A DNA stretch of 64,000 nt. Source: Toxorhynchites rutilus septentrionalis. Lineage: Eukaryota > Arthropoda > Insecta > Diptera > Culicidae. Shown piece by piece: positions 45,319 through 55,470 of this stretch. Within the stretch, counting starts at the first letter, position 1. The number at the start of each line of letters is the position of its first letter. The position numbers and the translations under genes are program-made. The notes below the pieces were generated by a model, which ran no database searches, was not told the DNA's origin, and saw only the letters and a program-made list of their open reading frames with translations. The stretch covers positions 97,857,105-97,921,104 of the forward strand of contig NC_073745.1 in assembly GCF_029784135.1 (NCBI RefSeq), in the 5' to 3' direction.

Positions 45319-46060
45319 CGCACTGGTTCAGCCTCGCCAACGCTAGTCAATTCATTTTTTAGTCAAGTCACTTTTTGTTGGCGGCGACTGCCGAAGCGAA
45401 GCTGCTGAGAGTAGAGTCAGTCCTCATTTTTCACCTTCGAAGATTTCGGGCCCTGACTCTGAGCACTCGGCGTTCGACAACACCAAGTGCTTGTGAGTCC
45501 TCTTCGAGCATCTTCCTTGATTCGTGTCTATAGAGAACAACCGGTCGAATTAGGGGTTTGCACATGGTACACTTTGTACGGGGTCGAAGATTGTTTGGTC
45601 TTATGGATATGTTGAGCCCATAGTAAGCAAGCGGTTAGTTCCACGATAAGTTCTGACGTTGATGATATCTGAGAAGTGCCGACCATTAATCAAAACGTGA
45701 TCAATTTATGTTTCCGTTTGCTCAGGGGATCTCCAGGAAGGTGGTGCTATGTATGGCCATGTTCTTGGAGGCTACGAAGTCGATAAGTCTTAAGCCGTTA
45801 CCGTTGGTTCTTGGATGGAACTGAACATACCTATTATAGGTTTGAGCTCCTTCTCTTGGCTGACATGAGCCTTCAAATCACTGATGAAGATTTTTATTTC
45901 GTGTTGTGGCCAACGATCGTATTTATGCTCTAGCTGTGCGTAAAATTTTTCTTCATCGTCATCGGTGCCCCAATCAGCCGAAAACCCTCGTGGACAGCTT
46001 TGTTTAGAGTCCCACTCTGGCACGAGGACGCGGTATAAGTCTACCATTGCAAGAAGTTAA
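45319..46060 (-). pseudogene. RTE-like LINE fragment with endonuclease remains
   Basis: On the minus strand the frame at 46047-45790 reads FYAQLEHKYDRWPQHEIKIF, then ISDLKAH (the usual GDxNA block degraded) and IIGMFS. In another frame it continues TNGNGLRLIDFVASKNMAIH, then a region matching the usual HVLI.GRHFSDI pattern. This order is typical of RTE-type (JAM-like) endonucleases. Stops and shifts are frequent. 45440-45600 is probably more of the same element but poorly preserved. Confidence 0.6.
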
Positions 46061-46283
46061 CTTTTGGAGATATGATTTGACACTTGCTTGATACTGGGTG
46101 GGTATCGACGACCAAGAAAAACACCCATAGTTCAAAGTTCATGCTATGTATTCGGTGAGCGACCTGCGGTGTACATTATGAATTGTTGATACCAACACAG
46201 GAGCTCGCCACCGAACTCAGCTTATGCGTTTGAGTCTAGTATTGAAGGAAAAACGACAATATGAACAATAGATGAGCAAAGGT

Positions 46284-46470
46284 CATTTTGCGGTACGACA
46301 ACGCTCGGCCACATGTTGCTTAAGTCGTCAAAAATTACCTAGAAACATTTTGTTGGGACGTTCTCTCCAACCGCCGTATTCTTCAGATATAACCCCTTCC
46401 GTTTACCATTGTTTTCGATCGATGACGCATAGTCTGAGAGAAAACATTGATTTCAACAACGCAAAATAAG
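46284..46470 (+). pseudogene. mariner transposase relic
   Basis: Frames give YDNARPHVA, VVKNYLETFCWDVLSN and, after shifts, PPYSSDITPSVYHCFRSM, which aligns with the usual PPYSPDLAPSDYHLFRSM around the third catalytic Asp. Here that Asp position reads Val. It is close in style to the relic at 14120-14545. Confidence 0.7.
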
Positions 46471-46481
46471 CTCGTAGCTTA

Positions 46482-47233
46482 CACGAGGTCCGTTCAAAAA
46501 GTATCGCGACTTTCGAATTTACGTATATTCGATTCTAGATTTTTTTTTGTGGCATTATGTTGGTACTCATGTCTCTCACTTATGCTGACAAGTACGGCTA
46601 TTTTGAATGTTCAGTTAATTTTTGACAACTGTTTTTGTTACACGTGTTTTGGTTCATCTTCGATTTTTGCCTATTGCCTATCTCTAGAGAAATTCCTTCG
46701 TAGTGCTGAAGCAAAATCGGCTAGGGCTATGGAAATGCTCAATGGAATGGGATAGAGTGGACCACTCTATCTACAAGAGCTGTTCTAAAAGAATCTCGAT
46801 TTTTGTATACCCACGGATTACTTAGATTCGATTTCAATTGTTGACAGGCTTCCGGCACGCTTTGCGTCATTTACATATTTTCGACCCTCCGTGAACATTT
46901 TTTCGAACTTCGATAAACGTTGTTTCGCTCCAAGGTAGGTTCACCATATGTCACAATCAACATTTGGAATGTGTTCGCGCACTTATTTTGTTTTTCACAC
47001 AAAATTTGATACAGATTCTTTGATCCATTTTTGCAATAGGCAAAAATCGAAGATGAACTAAAACACGTGTAAGAAAAGCAGTTATCAAAAATTAACTGAA
47101 CATTCAAAATAGCCGTACTTGTCAGCATGAGAGAGAGACATGAGTACCAACATAATGCCACCAAAAAAATTAGAATCGAATATACGTAACCCGCGTAAAT
47201 TCGATAGTAGCGATATTTTTTGAACAGACCTCG
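46482..47233 (-). mobile_element. mariner-superfamily fold-back with about 195-bp inverted ends
   Basis: The left arm (about 46484-46680) and right arm (about 47034-47233) are inverted copies starting CGAGGTCYGTTCAAAAARTA. Both contain TGTCTCTC, CAGTTAATTTTTGA and ACACGTGTTTTRGTTCATCT. Between them, on the minus strand, are remains of a transposase N-terminus: MDQRICIKFCVKNKISA, FQMLIVTYGEPTLERN and FEKMFTEGRKYVNDAKRAGS, a helix-turn-helix region. It is a shortened derivative of a mariner-type transposon, flanked by TA. Confidence 0.8.
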
Positions 47234-47234
47234 T

Positions 47235-47533
47235 ATAGTAAAACCTCGATTATCCGCGAACGGGTGATCCGCGGTGTGCATTATCCGGAAAGGCGAGTTC
47301 TATAGTAATTCAATGTACCATCCCGAAAGTTGTTAGTGAGTGGTAGGCTCTAGCTTATTTGTTTTGATTATCTGAACATTCGTGCACACGACTTTACAAA
47401 TGGATGATTTCTGTGTTGATAAATAATAGTTTCCATCTTGATTTTTTTTTTCGTTTTGTAGTCATTTGTTTTAATCATTTTTAAACATTTTCGCGATTTA
47501 CTCTGACACGGATAATCGGGGCTCTACTGTGTT
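47235..47533. mobile_element. pogo-like MITE, about 300 bp
   Basis: The left end AGTAAAACCTCGATTATCCG and the right end, inverted, AGTAGAGCCCCGATTATCCG are close copies, each preceded by TA-containing sequence. The interior is AT-rich. CAGTA...CGATTATCCG ends resemble pogo/Tigger-derived MITEs. Its left edge abuts the mariner-type fold-back. Confidence 0.7.
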
Positions 47534-48623
47534 AACAAACAATATAAATCGAAATCACGAACACGATGCAACATATATTTTTCCCATATGCAGGATAATC
47601 TTAACCTTCAAAACCATTCAAAGAGGAAGCAGACACCACATGAAGACACTTATCAAGGCTGGTTCAAATCGTTCAAAACAGGTTATTTCGACATAAAGGA
47701 GAAGATCAAACGAGAACCATTGAGAAATTAGATGTTAGATGAAGACTCCACACAATCGAAGGCACAATTTGCGAACGAGTTGAGATTGAAAACTGCGCGA
47801 AAATACGTGAACTACATAGAAGGGACTAAATAACTCTCAAAACCATATGTAGTTGGAAGCGTGCTTAGCGCACTTTTTCTCAATTCATGGACATTCGAAT
47901 AGGATTTAAAATCGAAGCAAGAGAAAAATTTCACTCGATTAAAAAACCTTATATGGGCTGTTAAATCAAATACAAGATCTTTGGAGTGAATCATTCGCCA
48001 GCCGCAAACAGCATTAGTTTTTCGCACGCAAGATTGACAACCATTAAAACACTCTACCGAAACCGGCTTCGCAGGCTACCATTATGCAATCCCATATTCA
48101 GTTTTGTTGGGCAAATGTTATTTTGTCAAGCTCGAACGAGTTTTACGATGCACCGTGGGATGAGCGGTGGAACACTCACCTTCCGCATTTGTGTATTTGG
48201 CATGGAGTCCGTTCCGTTATATTCGTCGCTTTTGCCACGTTGAATAAAAATGCGAATGTTGTTTCTCCCTCTTTCTTGTTTGCGAAGTTACTACTAGTTA
48301 CTATTGGATGTTTTATTTATTATAGCTCAATATTGATCAAACAAATATCGCGAGAAACTCGCACTGAAACATTATTTCCAATAAGAGATCCCCACTGGTT
48401 AGAATCCAATAAAATTTAAGAAAAGCATCTATACGGAAGTTCCCTAGTCAAAATAAACACATTGTTACAACTTGTGAGTCAATCGGTCAGACAACTATGG
48501 CAACGGTATGTTATATTACTCGGCAGGTGCCGAAATGAGAAACGAACATTAATTCATGTTATTTACTACAAACAACAAAACTATCACAATTGTACTGGAT
48601 GGGGTTGCGTGAATGACACTCAT
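47534..48623. other. Intergenic and lipase 2 3' flank
   Basis: No recognised gene. The part just below 48624 should be the 3' UTR of lipase 2. Confidence 0.4.
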
Positions 48624-49558
48624 TCAATCATTCAGCCATAGTTGGTCAAAGCTGTTGGTGTAGGGGTAGACATCCGTTGTTTGGGCGTACAGTTCGCCCT
48701 GTACTTTCCTGCAATAGAAACGGCAAATTTTTTAATCAAACTTCAAAACATATTCCTTCAAATTGGACTCTGATTCGCATACCTTTTTCGCTTCTCCATA
48801 TACCCCATCCTGAACCCAGTTGGGTAATCTGTCTCACGGTCCTTCACGATCTCACAGGTGGACGGTCTTGGTTCGGCGTAAAACCCTTCGCTGAATGCCA
48901 AGTTGTAGAACACCGGACAAAGTCCGTGCGAGCCCAAGGGCGGTTTTCCCGCCGCCGGTTGTTTGAATCCACACTGGCCCATCCGCCAGTCTTGGTGGCA
49001 TTTGTTCATCAGCTTGGTACCCTTGTCGGTGCTCGTATGGATGCACTGCACATTCTGTGCCGCATTCCGGAAGTTGATCCCCTTGAAGAATCGGTCCTGG
49101 TCAAAACCTGGGCCCGCCATATCACAGGTATCGATTTCTTCAATTACGTTGAAGCCTATCTGATTGCCAGCATCCAGCACCAGCTGGGCTCCGAAGCTGA
49201 AACCAAACATGTACAGGTTTTCGAACTGCATCCCTTCATACTGCAGTGATCGAAGAAATTTCAGGAGCACCCCACTTAAGTTGTTGAAACGTTTGAACAG
49301 ATACGGATAGCCCCCGCTGGAGAAGGTAGAGTAGTCCATACAAATCACGCAGCCCCCGCGGTGAACCCGTAGATTCTCTTCCAGATCACCAATCCAGAAC
49401 GTCTCGTAGCAGTTCTCGTGCCATCCGTGAGCGATTATGGAAAACTTTTCTGTCGTCGAGCAATTGGTCCCGGAGAGCAACGGATTTTCGCCAACGGTCG
49501 TTGTTTTCGTCAAGTTGCCGCTGTAATCATATTGTTGGGCGATTAGTAATGGATTCAT
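48624..49558 (-). CDS. Pancreatic-lipase-like protein 2 (2 exons, 286 aa)
   Basis: Minus strand, exons 49558-48783 and 48708-48624, with a 74-base intron bounded by GTATGC and TTGCAG. The second exon is supported by homology: GYMEKRK-R-KVQGELYAQT matches GYMETRKKEVRGQLFAPT of lipase 1. The catalytic set is visible: Ser121 in GFSFGA, Asp146 in CDMAGPGF and His211 in GSHGLCP, plus an oxyanion-type AHGW at 43-46. The protein would hydrolyse ester bonds of lipids. No signal peptide follows the ATG at 49558. Upstream the frame is closed by a stop before a usable acceptor, so either a leader exon is missed, an A-run indel hides it, or the enzyme is not secreted. TGATAA, a GATA-type site, lies about 35 bases upstream of the ATG. 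Confidence 0.9.
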
Positions 49559-49861
49559 GTTTTTTTTTTCAAGTAATAATCAATCAGCTGATAATAAAAG
49601 TTAGAGGAAAAATGTGTACAAAAAATGAAATGAGACACCAAGCGTGATTGACGTCTTCTCTTTAGTTTGTAAAGTTCTAGTTTGAAAAATTGTTCAGTTG
49701 AGGTCAGAACACACTGTGCCTATTCCCAATTTCCTCAAGCATTTCTCCTACCCCATCTACCTGTAGTAAAAATTGACACGATTTATACGAATGGCACGCG
49801 TTAAAAAGGTATCGAAGATGCAACGGGAGAGACGTGAAAAAAATCTGTAAACTCACGTTTA
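49559..49861 (-). other. Upstream flank of lipase 2
   Basis: AT-rich; an A10/T10 run directly precedes the ATG. ATCAGCTG near 49582-49590 could be an initiator. No TATA box is evident. Confidence 0.35.
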
Positions 49862-51169
49862 AAGGGTGTGTCACATCAAATTGCATCACGGAAAAAAATT
49901 CGCTGTAGAAATTCGCCCAGTAGACCGATCCTTTTGAAAATTTTAGACAGTAAAATAAAAACTATTAAACAACTTTTGGCATTTTCTTTTTATTCATACT
50001 TCGAGCCCAAGCCCGTATGCTCGCACCTTCCTCTTTACCCCGTCCATAAGGTTCTGTACAACGTCAGGTTGTAGTTATTTTTTGAACAGAAATCCATTTT
50101 CTCTTGAAGTCCGCCTCCGATTTGACAACTTTTGGGTTCTTCCGGAGGGCCTGCTTCATAATCGCCCAATATTTCTCTATTGGGCGAAGCTCCGGCGCGT
50201 TGGGCGGGTTCATTTCCTTTGGCACGAAGGTGACCCCGTTGGCTTCGTACTACTCCAACACGTCCTTTGAATAGTGGCACGAAGCGAGATCCGGCCAGAA
50301 GATGGTCGGGCCCTCGTGCTGCTTCAATAGTGGTAGTAAGCGCTTCTGTAGGCACTCCTTAAGGTAAACCTGCCCGTTTACCGTGCCGGTCATCACGAAG
50401 GGGGCGCTCCGCTTTCCGCAAGAGCAGATCGCTTGCCACACCATGTGCTTTTTGGCAAACTTGGATAGTTTCTGGCTGCGAATCTCCTCCGGAACGCTGA
50501 ATTTGTCCTCTGCGGAGAAGAACAACAGGCCCGGCAGCTGACGAAAGTCCGCTTTGACTTAGGTTTCGTCGTCCATTACCAGGCAATGAAGCTTCGTCAG
50601 CATTTCGGTGTACAGCTTCCGGGCTCGCGTCTTCCCCACCATGTTTTGCCTTTCGTCGCGGTTAGGAGCCTTCTGAACCTTGTATGTACGCAGGCCCTCC
50701 CGCTGCTTGGTCCGCTGGACGAATGAACTTGACAAATTCAGCTTATTGGCGACATCCCGGACCGAACTTCTCGGATCACGTCTAAACTGCTTAACTACGC
50801 GCTTGTGATCTTTTTCACAGACGGAGCATCCATTTTTGCCGTTCTTCACCTTCCGGTCGATGGTTAGGTTCTCGAAGTATCGTTTTAGTACTCTGCTGAC
50901 CGTGGATTGGACGATTCCCAGCATCTTACCGATGTCCCGATGTGACATCTCCGGATTCTCGAAATGAGTGCACAGGATTAATTCACGACGCTCTTTTTCG
51001 TTCGACGACATTTTTCCAAATTTACGAAAAATTGACAGTGAATTGACAGCATGGCCAACGTGATCTATACACTCTTATCTGATTATAAGCGAAAGCTGAA
51101 GATATAATTCCTAAAAATTAAATTTCTACAGCGTTTTTCCCGTGATGCAATTTGATGTGACACACCCTT
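49862..51169 (-). mobile_element. DD37E transposon, copy 2 (1308 bp)
   Basis: Inverted ends AAGGGTGTGTCACATCAAAT are intact on both sides, with TA duplications at 49860-49861 and 51170-51171. It carries the transposase remnant 51011-50035. It lies between lipase gene 2 and the LOA-type LINE. Confidence 0.92.
50035..51011 (-). pseudogene. DD37E transposase with two nonsense mutations
   Basis: Starts at ATG 51011. The Tyr codon of DDETY is TAA, ending the first frame at 50562. The frame resumes and reads through FWPDLASCHYSKDVLE, where the Trp codon of EWYEA is TAG (50247-50249). The reading continues to the PIEKYW block. A small indel in the A-run near 50080 shifts the C-terminus. All three catalytic acidic residues are otherwise present. 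The two stops are private to this copy. Confidence 0.88.
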
Positions 51170-51370
51170 TATAACCCAATGTGGTCAGGAGGAATGACCG
51201 CCAAGGCTGTCAGTTCAGTTCAGTTCTTTGTTTTTAAGAGGCTTTAAACTTTGCAGTTCATTCGCCTCGAGCTCGCCAAGGCTCTCAAGTTTGTAAAATC
51301 GACTGGTAATACCGTGCCAAACGATGACTAAAAGCAATCGCAAAAAGGGTAGGAACTTCAACTACGTCAA

Positions 51371-51988
51371 GTGAAAAAGGTGAGTTTCTTCAAACCCCCC
51401 ATCACGCCAGATCCAAAACGAGCATGGACACTGGAACAAGCAAAAAACCTGACCATAATTTCAACAAAACAGATGGGGCTCCGATTCTCCCAAACAAACC
51501 CCCGGACCGGTCAACCCAACCTAATGCAGAACACTAAAGTTTTGCAAATAAACCTCCATCACGCTAAAGCAGCGTCGAGCGTGTTATCCAGGAGGTTTAC
51601 AAAAGACGCGGTAGATTTAGCTATTATCCAAGAGCCTTGGGTTCACAAAGGAAGAATACTAGGTATTCAAACAGGTTCATGTAAGTTGTTCTACGATGAC
51701 AAGCACGACTCCCCAAGAGCTGCTGTCTTTGTAAATGCAAACATTAAATGCTTTCCTATTACAGAGTTCATTCAAAGGGACATCGTCGCAATCAGAGTGG
51801 AAGTACCAACCGCCAAAGGAAGATCCGACATCGTAATTGCGTCGGCTTACTCGAATACAAATCCTGGCTATAATGGCGACACAAAATGCTCTCGATGGCA
51901 CCCAACAAGACCTGAAAGTGCAAAGGATGTCACTAACATAGTTGCTGGGTTAGTCTTCACGAGAGCCAGAGTAGTTAACGCGGTGTGA
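51371..51988 (+). pseudogene. LOA-type endonuclease, truncated
   Basis: After an N-terminal linker it reads VLQINLHHAKAASSVLSRRF (Asn block), LAIIQEPWVHKGRI (Glu block), RAAVFVNANI and VIASAYSNTNPG, then breaks off in SRWHPTRPESAKD. The Asp and His blocks are absent. The frame ends at 51988, and polymerase linker sequence (SAGADGIFPAL) follows at once in another frame. Confidence 0.8.
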
Positions 51989-51989
51989 T

Positions 51990-53210
51990 CCTTTCTACCT
52001 TACAAATCTGCAGGTGCAGATGGAATTTTTCCAGCCCTGACTCAAAATGGAGAATCAAAACTAATTCCACCTCTAATCGAAATTTTTAAGGCAAGCCTGA
52101 TACTAGAGCACATTCCTTCGATATGGAGACTTGTTAAAGTAGTTTTCATTCCAAAAGCGGGGAATCGTGACAAATCACTCCCAAAGGCATTCAGACCAAT
52201 TAGTTTATCATCAATAGTGCTGAAAACTATGGAAAAAGTATTGTATGAATACATAAAGTCTATATTCATGTCCAAATGCCCATTATCTAAATACCAGTTT
52301 GCCTACCAATCAGGCAAATCCACATTAACAGCGCTACACACGCTTGTAACAAAAATTGAAAAATCTCTCTTGTCAAAAGAAACCGCTCTATGCGCGTTTC
52401 TTGACATCGAAGGTGCCTTTGATAATGCTTCTTATCTATCAATGGCACAAGCTATGAGAAAAAGACGCTTCGATAACTGCATAGTCAAATGGATCCAGGG
52501 CATGCTCACACATAGACGAATCACCTCGGAGCTGGGCGGGTCGTCAACATGTGTGATTGCAACGAAAGGTTGCCCACAAGGAGGGGTTTTATCACCCCTC
52601 CTTTGGTCACTTGTAGTTGCCAACCTTCTGATAAGTTTAGAGGTAAAAGGATTCGAAGTTGTGGGCTTTGCCGATGATCTTTTCGTAATGGTACGAGGCA
52701 AGTTTGACGACGTGTTATCGAGCAGAATGCAGATGGCCTTAAACTTTACACAATCTTGGTGTATCACAGAAGGTCTGAGCTTAAATCCCTCAAAAACAAC
52801 AATTATTCCGTTCACCAAAAAGAAAAAACTGCACCTGCAGTCTCTGCATCTTGGGGGAGAGGAAATAAAAAAGCAGCGCTTCAGTGAAATATCCAGGTGT
52901 AATCTTAGATGCTAAATTAAACTGGAACGCACACTTAGATTCACTAATCAGCAAGGCCAACTCAGCTCTATGGGCGTGCTCTAAAATGATAGGAAGAACA
53001 TGGGGCCTTAAACCAAAAATGGTTATGTGGGTTTACACTGCAATTGTGCGGCCTAGGATAACCTATGCCTCACTTGTATGGTGGCCAAAGACTAAGGAGA
53101 CTGTAGCTACATAAAAGCTAAACAAACTCCAACGACTAGCATGCGTTGCAATTACTGGAGCAATGCGAAGTACACCCTCAAAGGCATTGGAGGCTATCCT
53201 TTGAACCTTT
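51990..53210 (+). pseudogene. LOA-type reverse transcriptase
   Basis: Shows AGADGIFP, VVFIPKAGN, FRPISLSSIVLKTMEK, YQFAYQSGKST, CAFLDIEGAFDNAS (catalytic Asp), CPQGGVLSPLLW, GFADDLFV (FADD catalytic pair) and LNPSKTTI. A frameshift near 52880 moves the thumb region to another frame (YPGVILDAKLNWNAHLDSLI), and a stop occurs at 53112. It is otherwise well conserved, with both catalytic motifs intact. Confidence 0.85.
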
Positions 53211-53258
53211 GAACCAATATGTTCAGCTAGAGGCTGAAAAAAGCGCTCTAAAGTTTAA

Positions 53259-53320
53259 AAGATGGAAAAAAAAATACTAGACGGACCAGTTTTGTCTCCG
53301 TCTAGTATTTTTTCCATCTT
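53259..53320. repeat. Hairpin inserted in the LOA-type LINE
   Basis: Left arm 53259-53285 and right arm 53297-53320 are complementary (AAGATGGAAAA..., ...ATACTAGACGGA), differing only by three A residues in an A run, around an 11-base loop. The related copy at 1441-2706 lacks this sequence at the matching point. Confidence 0.85.
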
Positions 53321-54333
53321 GAGCATCTTGAATCTTTTACCCATTGGACCAGCCTCAGAGATGAACAATGATTGGATGGAACCTAGGACCAATTATAACA
53401 TTCCATACAGAGTTCTCGTGAACATTCTCGCTCAGTATGGGATGAAGGTGGCCCCAACGTTCGTAATGGTTCAATCATGTTCTACACTGATGGGTCGAAA
53501 ATGGGAATCAGAACAGGTGCTGGAGTGTATCGTCCCAGAACAAAAATCTCTGTGGCTATGGGAAACTGGCCAACCGTTTTTCAGGCAGAAATAGCTGCAA
53601 TAATAGAATGTCTAAATGTCTGCCTCAAAAGAAAGTATAGACATGTTAACATCTGCATATTCTCTGACAGTCAAGCGGCACTTCAAGCTCTAAATGTCTT
53701 CAAGTGCTCTTCAAAAATTGTCTGGAAATGCATTTCCCTTTTACGGCAATTAAGTCAGATAAGTTCGGTACAATTGTACTGGATTCCGGTATAGAGGGCA
53801 ACGAGCGAGCTGATGAACTTGCCAGGAACGGCTCAAACTCAAACACTGGTCCAGAACCATTCTGTGGACTTTCCGACTGTGTGTTGAAAAGTGAGCTGGA
53901 AAAATGGGAAGACCGGGAAGTGACAGCCAATTGGATGGCTGCAAAACTTAAACAGGCGAAAACATTTATTACGCCGAGTATTAAAATTACTCAACAGCTG
54001 CTAAGCCTTAATAAGAAAGACTTAAGCACATTCACTGGTCTTGTAACAGGACACTGCCCAAGTAAATACCATATTAAGAACATAGTTTTAGCACAAGATG
54101 ATATATGTCGCTTTTGCAATGCCGAAAGCGAAACCTCGGAACATTTGCTCTGTAACTGCGGAGCTCTAACTAGACGCAGACTTCAACACCTTGATAAAGC
54201 TACTCTGAAGCCCAAGGAAATTTGGTCTGCGTCGCCGATCAAGATTATAAATTTTATCAAACAGATTATTCCTGATTGGCACCTATCACGCTATAGCTTT
54301 CAGTCTACTCCTTCATCAATAAGTAGTAGATAA
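53262..54333 (+). pseudogene. LOA-type RNase H and zinc knuckle, broken
   Basis: RNase H blocks FYTDGSKMG, FQAEIAAI and FSDSQAA are present across two frames. At 53790 the sequence jumps from YWIP straight to GIEGNERAD: the GHC triplet containing the active-site His has been removed by a short deletion that also shifts the frame. CRFCNAESETSEHLLCNC follows as the zinc knuckle, and the frame ends at 54333. Confidence 0.82.
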
Positions 54334-54489
54334 GCTTGAAGTGAAGTCTAAAAAAAGGGGTATACCACAATAGTTAAAAAAAAATGGACGCAGTGGTTCA
54401 CACCCAATAGGGGGAAGAAAACGATGACTAACGACGAATGACGAAGCTAGAGAAACGCAAAGTCGTAGTGTTGATGTTTTCTGAGAAAT

Positions 54490-54543
54490 GAACGAACCAT
54501 TGATTTCTCGGTCTGTGAGACCAGTGTGCGAGTATAGGAGGGT
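54490..54543. mobile_element. Right half of a piggyBac-like MITE
   Basis: TGATTTCTCGGTCTGTGAGA, CCAGTGTGCGAGTATAGGAG and GG end at TTAA (54542-54545). This matches the right part of the MITE at 490-619. The left end is missing. The stem-loop GGTCT-GTG-AGACC corresponds to GGTAT-GTG-ATACC there. Confidence 0.65.
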
Positions 54544-54545
54544 TA

Positions 54546-55084
54546 AACGTGTCGCATTAGAGGTCTGTCAGTTAGCTAGATGTCGAATTAGATGTAACTC
54601 ACTGTACCTCGATTGAATCGTTCAATACATCTGTAGTATATTAAGAATTATTCTTGATCCGCATTTTGATTTGGTCATCGTAAGTGGCTCCACGAACATT
54701 CTGGACAACTCTCTACAGAATGACGTTCAAATTGGAAGAAAAAAACGATCAGTGTAAAACGGTTCCGTGAATCTTGCGCATCGAGAATGGATGAAGAGTT
54801 ATTCAATGGCAACGATAGCAGTTGTAGAAACACAGTTTTAATTCAATTCAACCGAATCTAAAATGTGTTCGATAGAAACAAAACAAATACAAGTAAACTT
54901 GTTAATATCTGCTTGCAACCACCGATGCTGCTCGACCACAATAACAAGTGTTTACTCAACATTTTGCAATCGCCGCTCTGGTCTTTCATGTAACCAACGA
55001 GTCTTGTTTCAATCGAACTGTATGTTGGTAAATAAAGTCTAGATGCCGATCACCTTCATCACCGTGATAAACAATGGTTTTTAC
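54546..55084. other. Intergenic or intron, no exon seen
   Basis: Lies downstream of the secreted-protein exon on its strand, so it is probably intron. No further exon is recognised. Confidence 0.4.
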
Positions 55085-55470
55085 CTCTGATAGAACCGGA
55101 ATAAGACATTCCTCTCAAATATTTTATTCGCCTCTTGAAACCGTCGCTGTCCCAAACCCGCGCTGATAAGATCACTTTCACTGACTTCCATTTTGGAATG
55201 TTCCTCGTCCATTATTGGTCCGCCCTCCTGGTGGATGTGATTATCGGCGGTAGCATTGTTGTTCGCTGTCACACCACCAGTATCCTGCTGGGTCATCTGG
55301 TTTGGAGTGCTACCGAGTCTGGTTTGTGCATTCCATTCCCGGATCCGATACCGACGAACGATCCGTTCATCCACGCGCGCTTTGAACCGATCCAAAACTC
55401 GGCCGGATATGGCGAAGCACTCGAAAGACACACCAATCACTACCAAAACAATCCACGCTGATCGCAACAT
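55085..55470 (-). CDS. First exon of an unrecognised secreted protein
   Basis: On the minus strand ATG at 55470 begins MLRSAWIVLVVIGVSFECFA, a clear signal peptide, followed by a basic region (RVLDRFKARVDERIVRRYRI), an Asn/Gln-rich middle and an acidic then mixed end (HSKMEVSESD, QRRFQEANKIFERN). The open frame runs 128 codons and reaches a GTAAAA donor at 55084 after CAGAG, so it continues in a further exon not identified here. An in-frame TTG lies four codons upstream but ATG is the sensible start. I do not recognise the family. The base composition is GC-richer than the flanks, as for the lipase exons. Confidence 0.6.

Larger units (their letters stand above)
51183..54420 (+). mobile_element. 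LOA-type LINE with internal deletion
   Basis: Begins with a CAGTTCAGTTCAGTTC leader right after DD37E copy 2 and ends with a CGCAGTGGTTCA tail, a word also found in the tail of the LINE at 1441-2706. It codes for part of the endonuclease, a reverse transcriptase, RNase H and a zinc knuckle, with about 1 kb missing between endonuclease and polymerase. Endonuclease QINLHHAKAASSVL and IIQEPWV plus RNase H suggest the LOA clade (Lian-like). Clade inferred. Confidence 0.8.
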
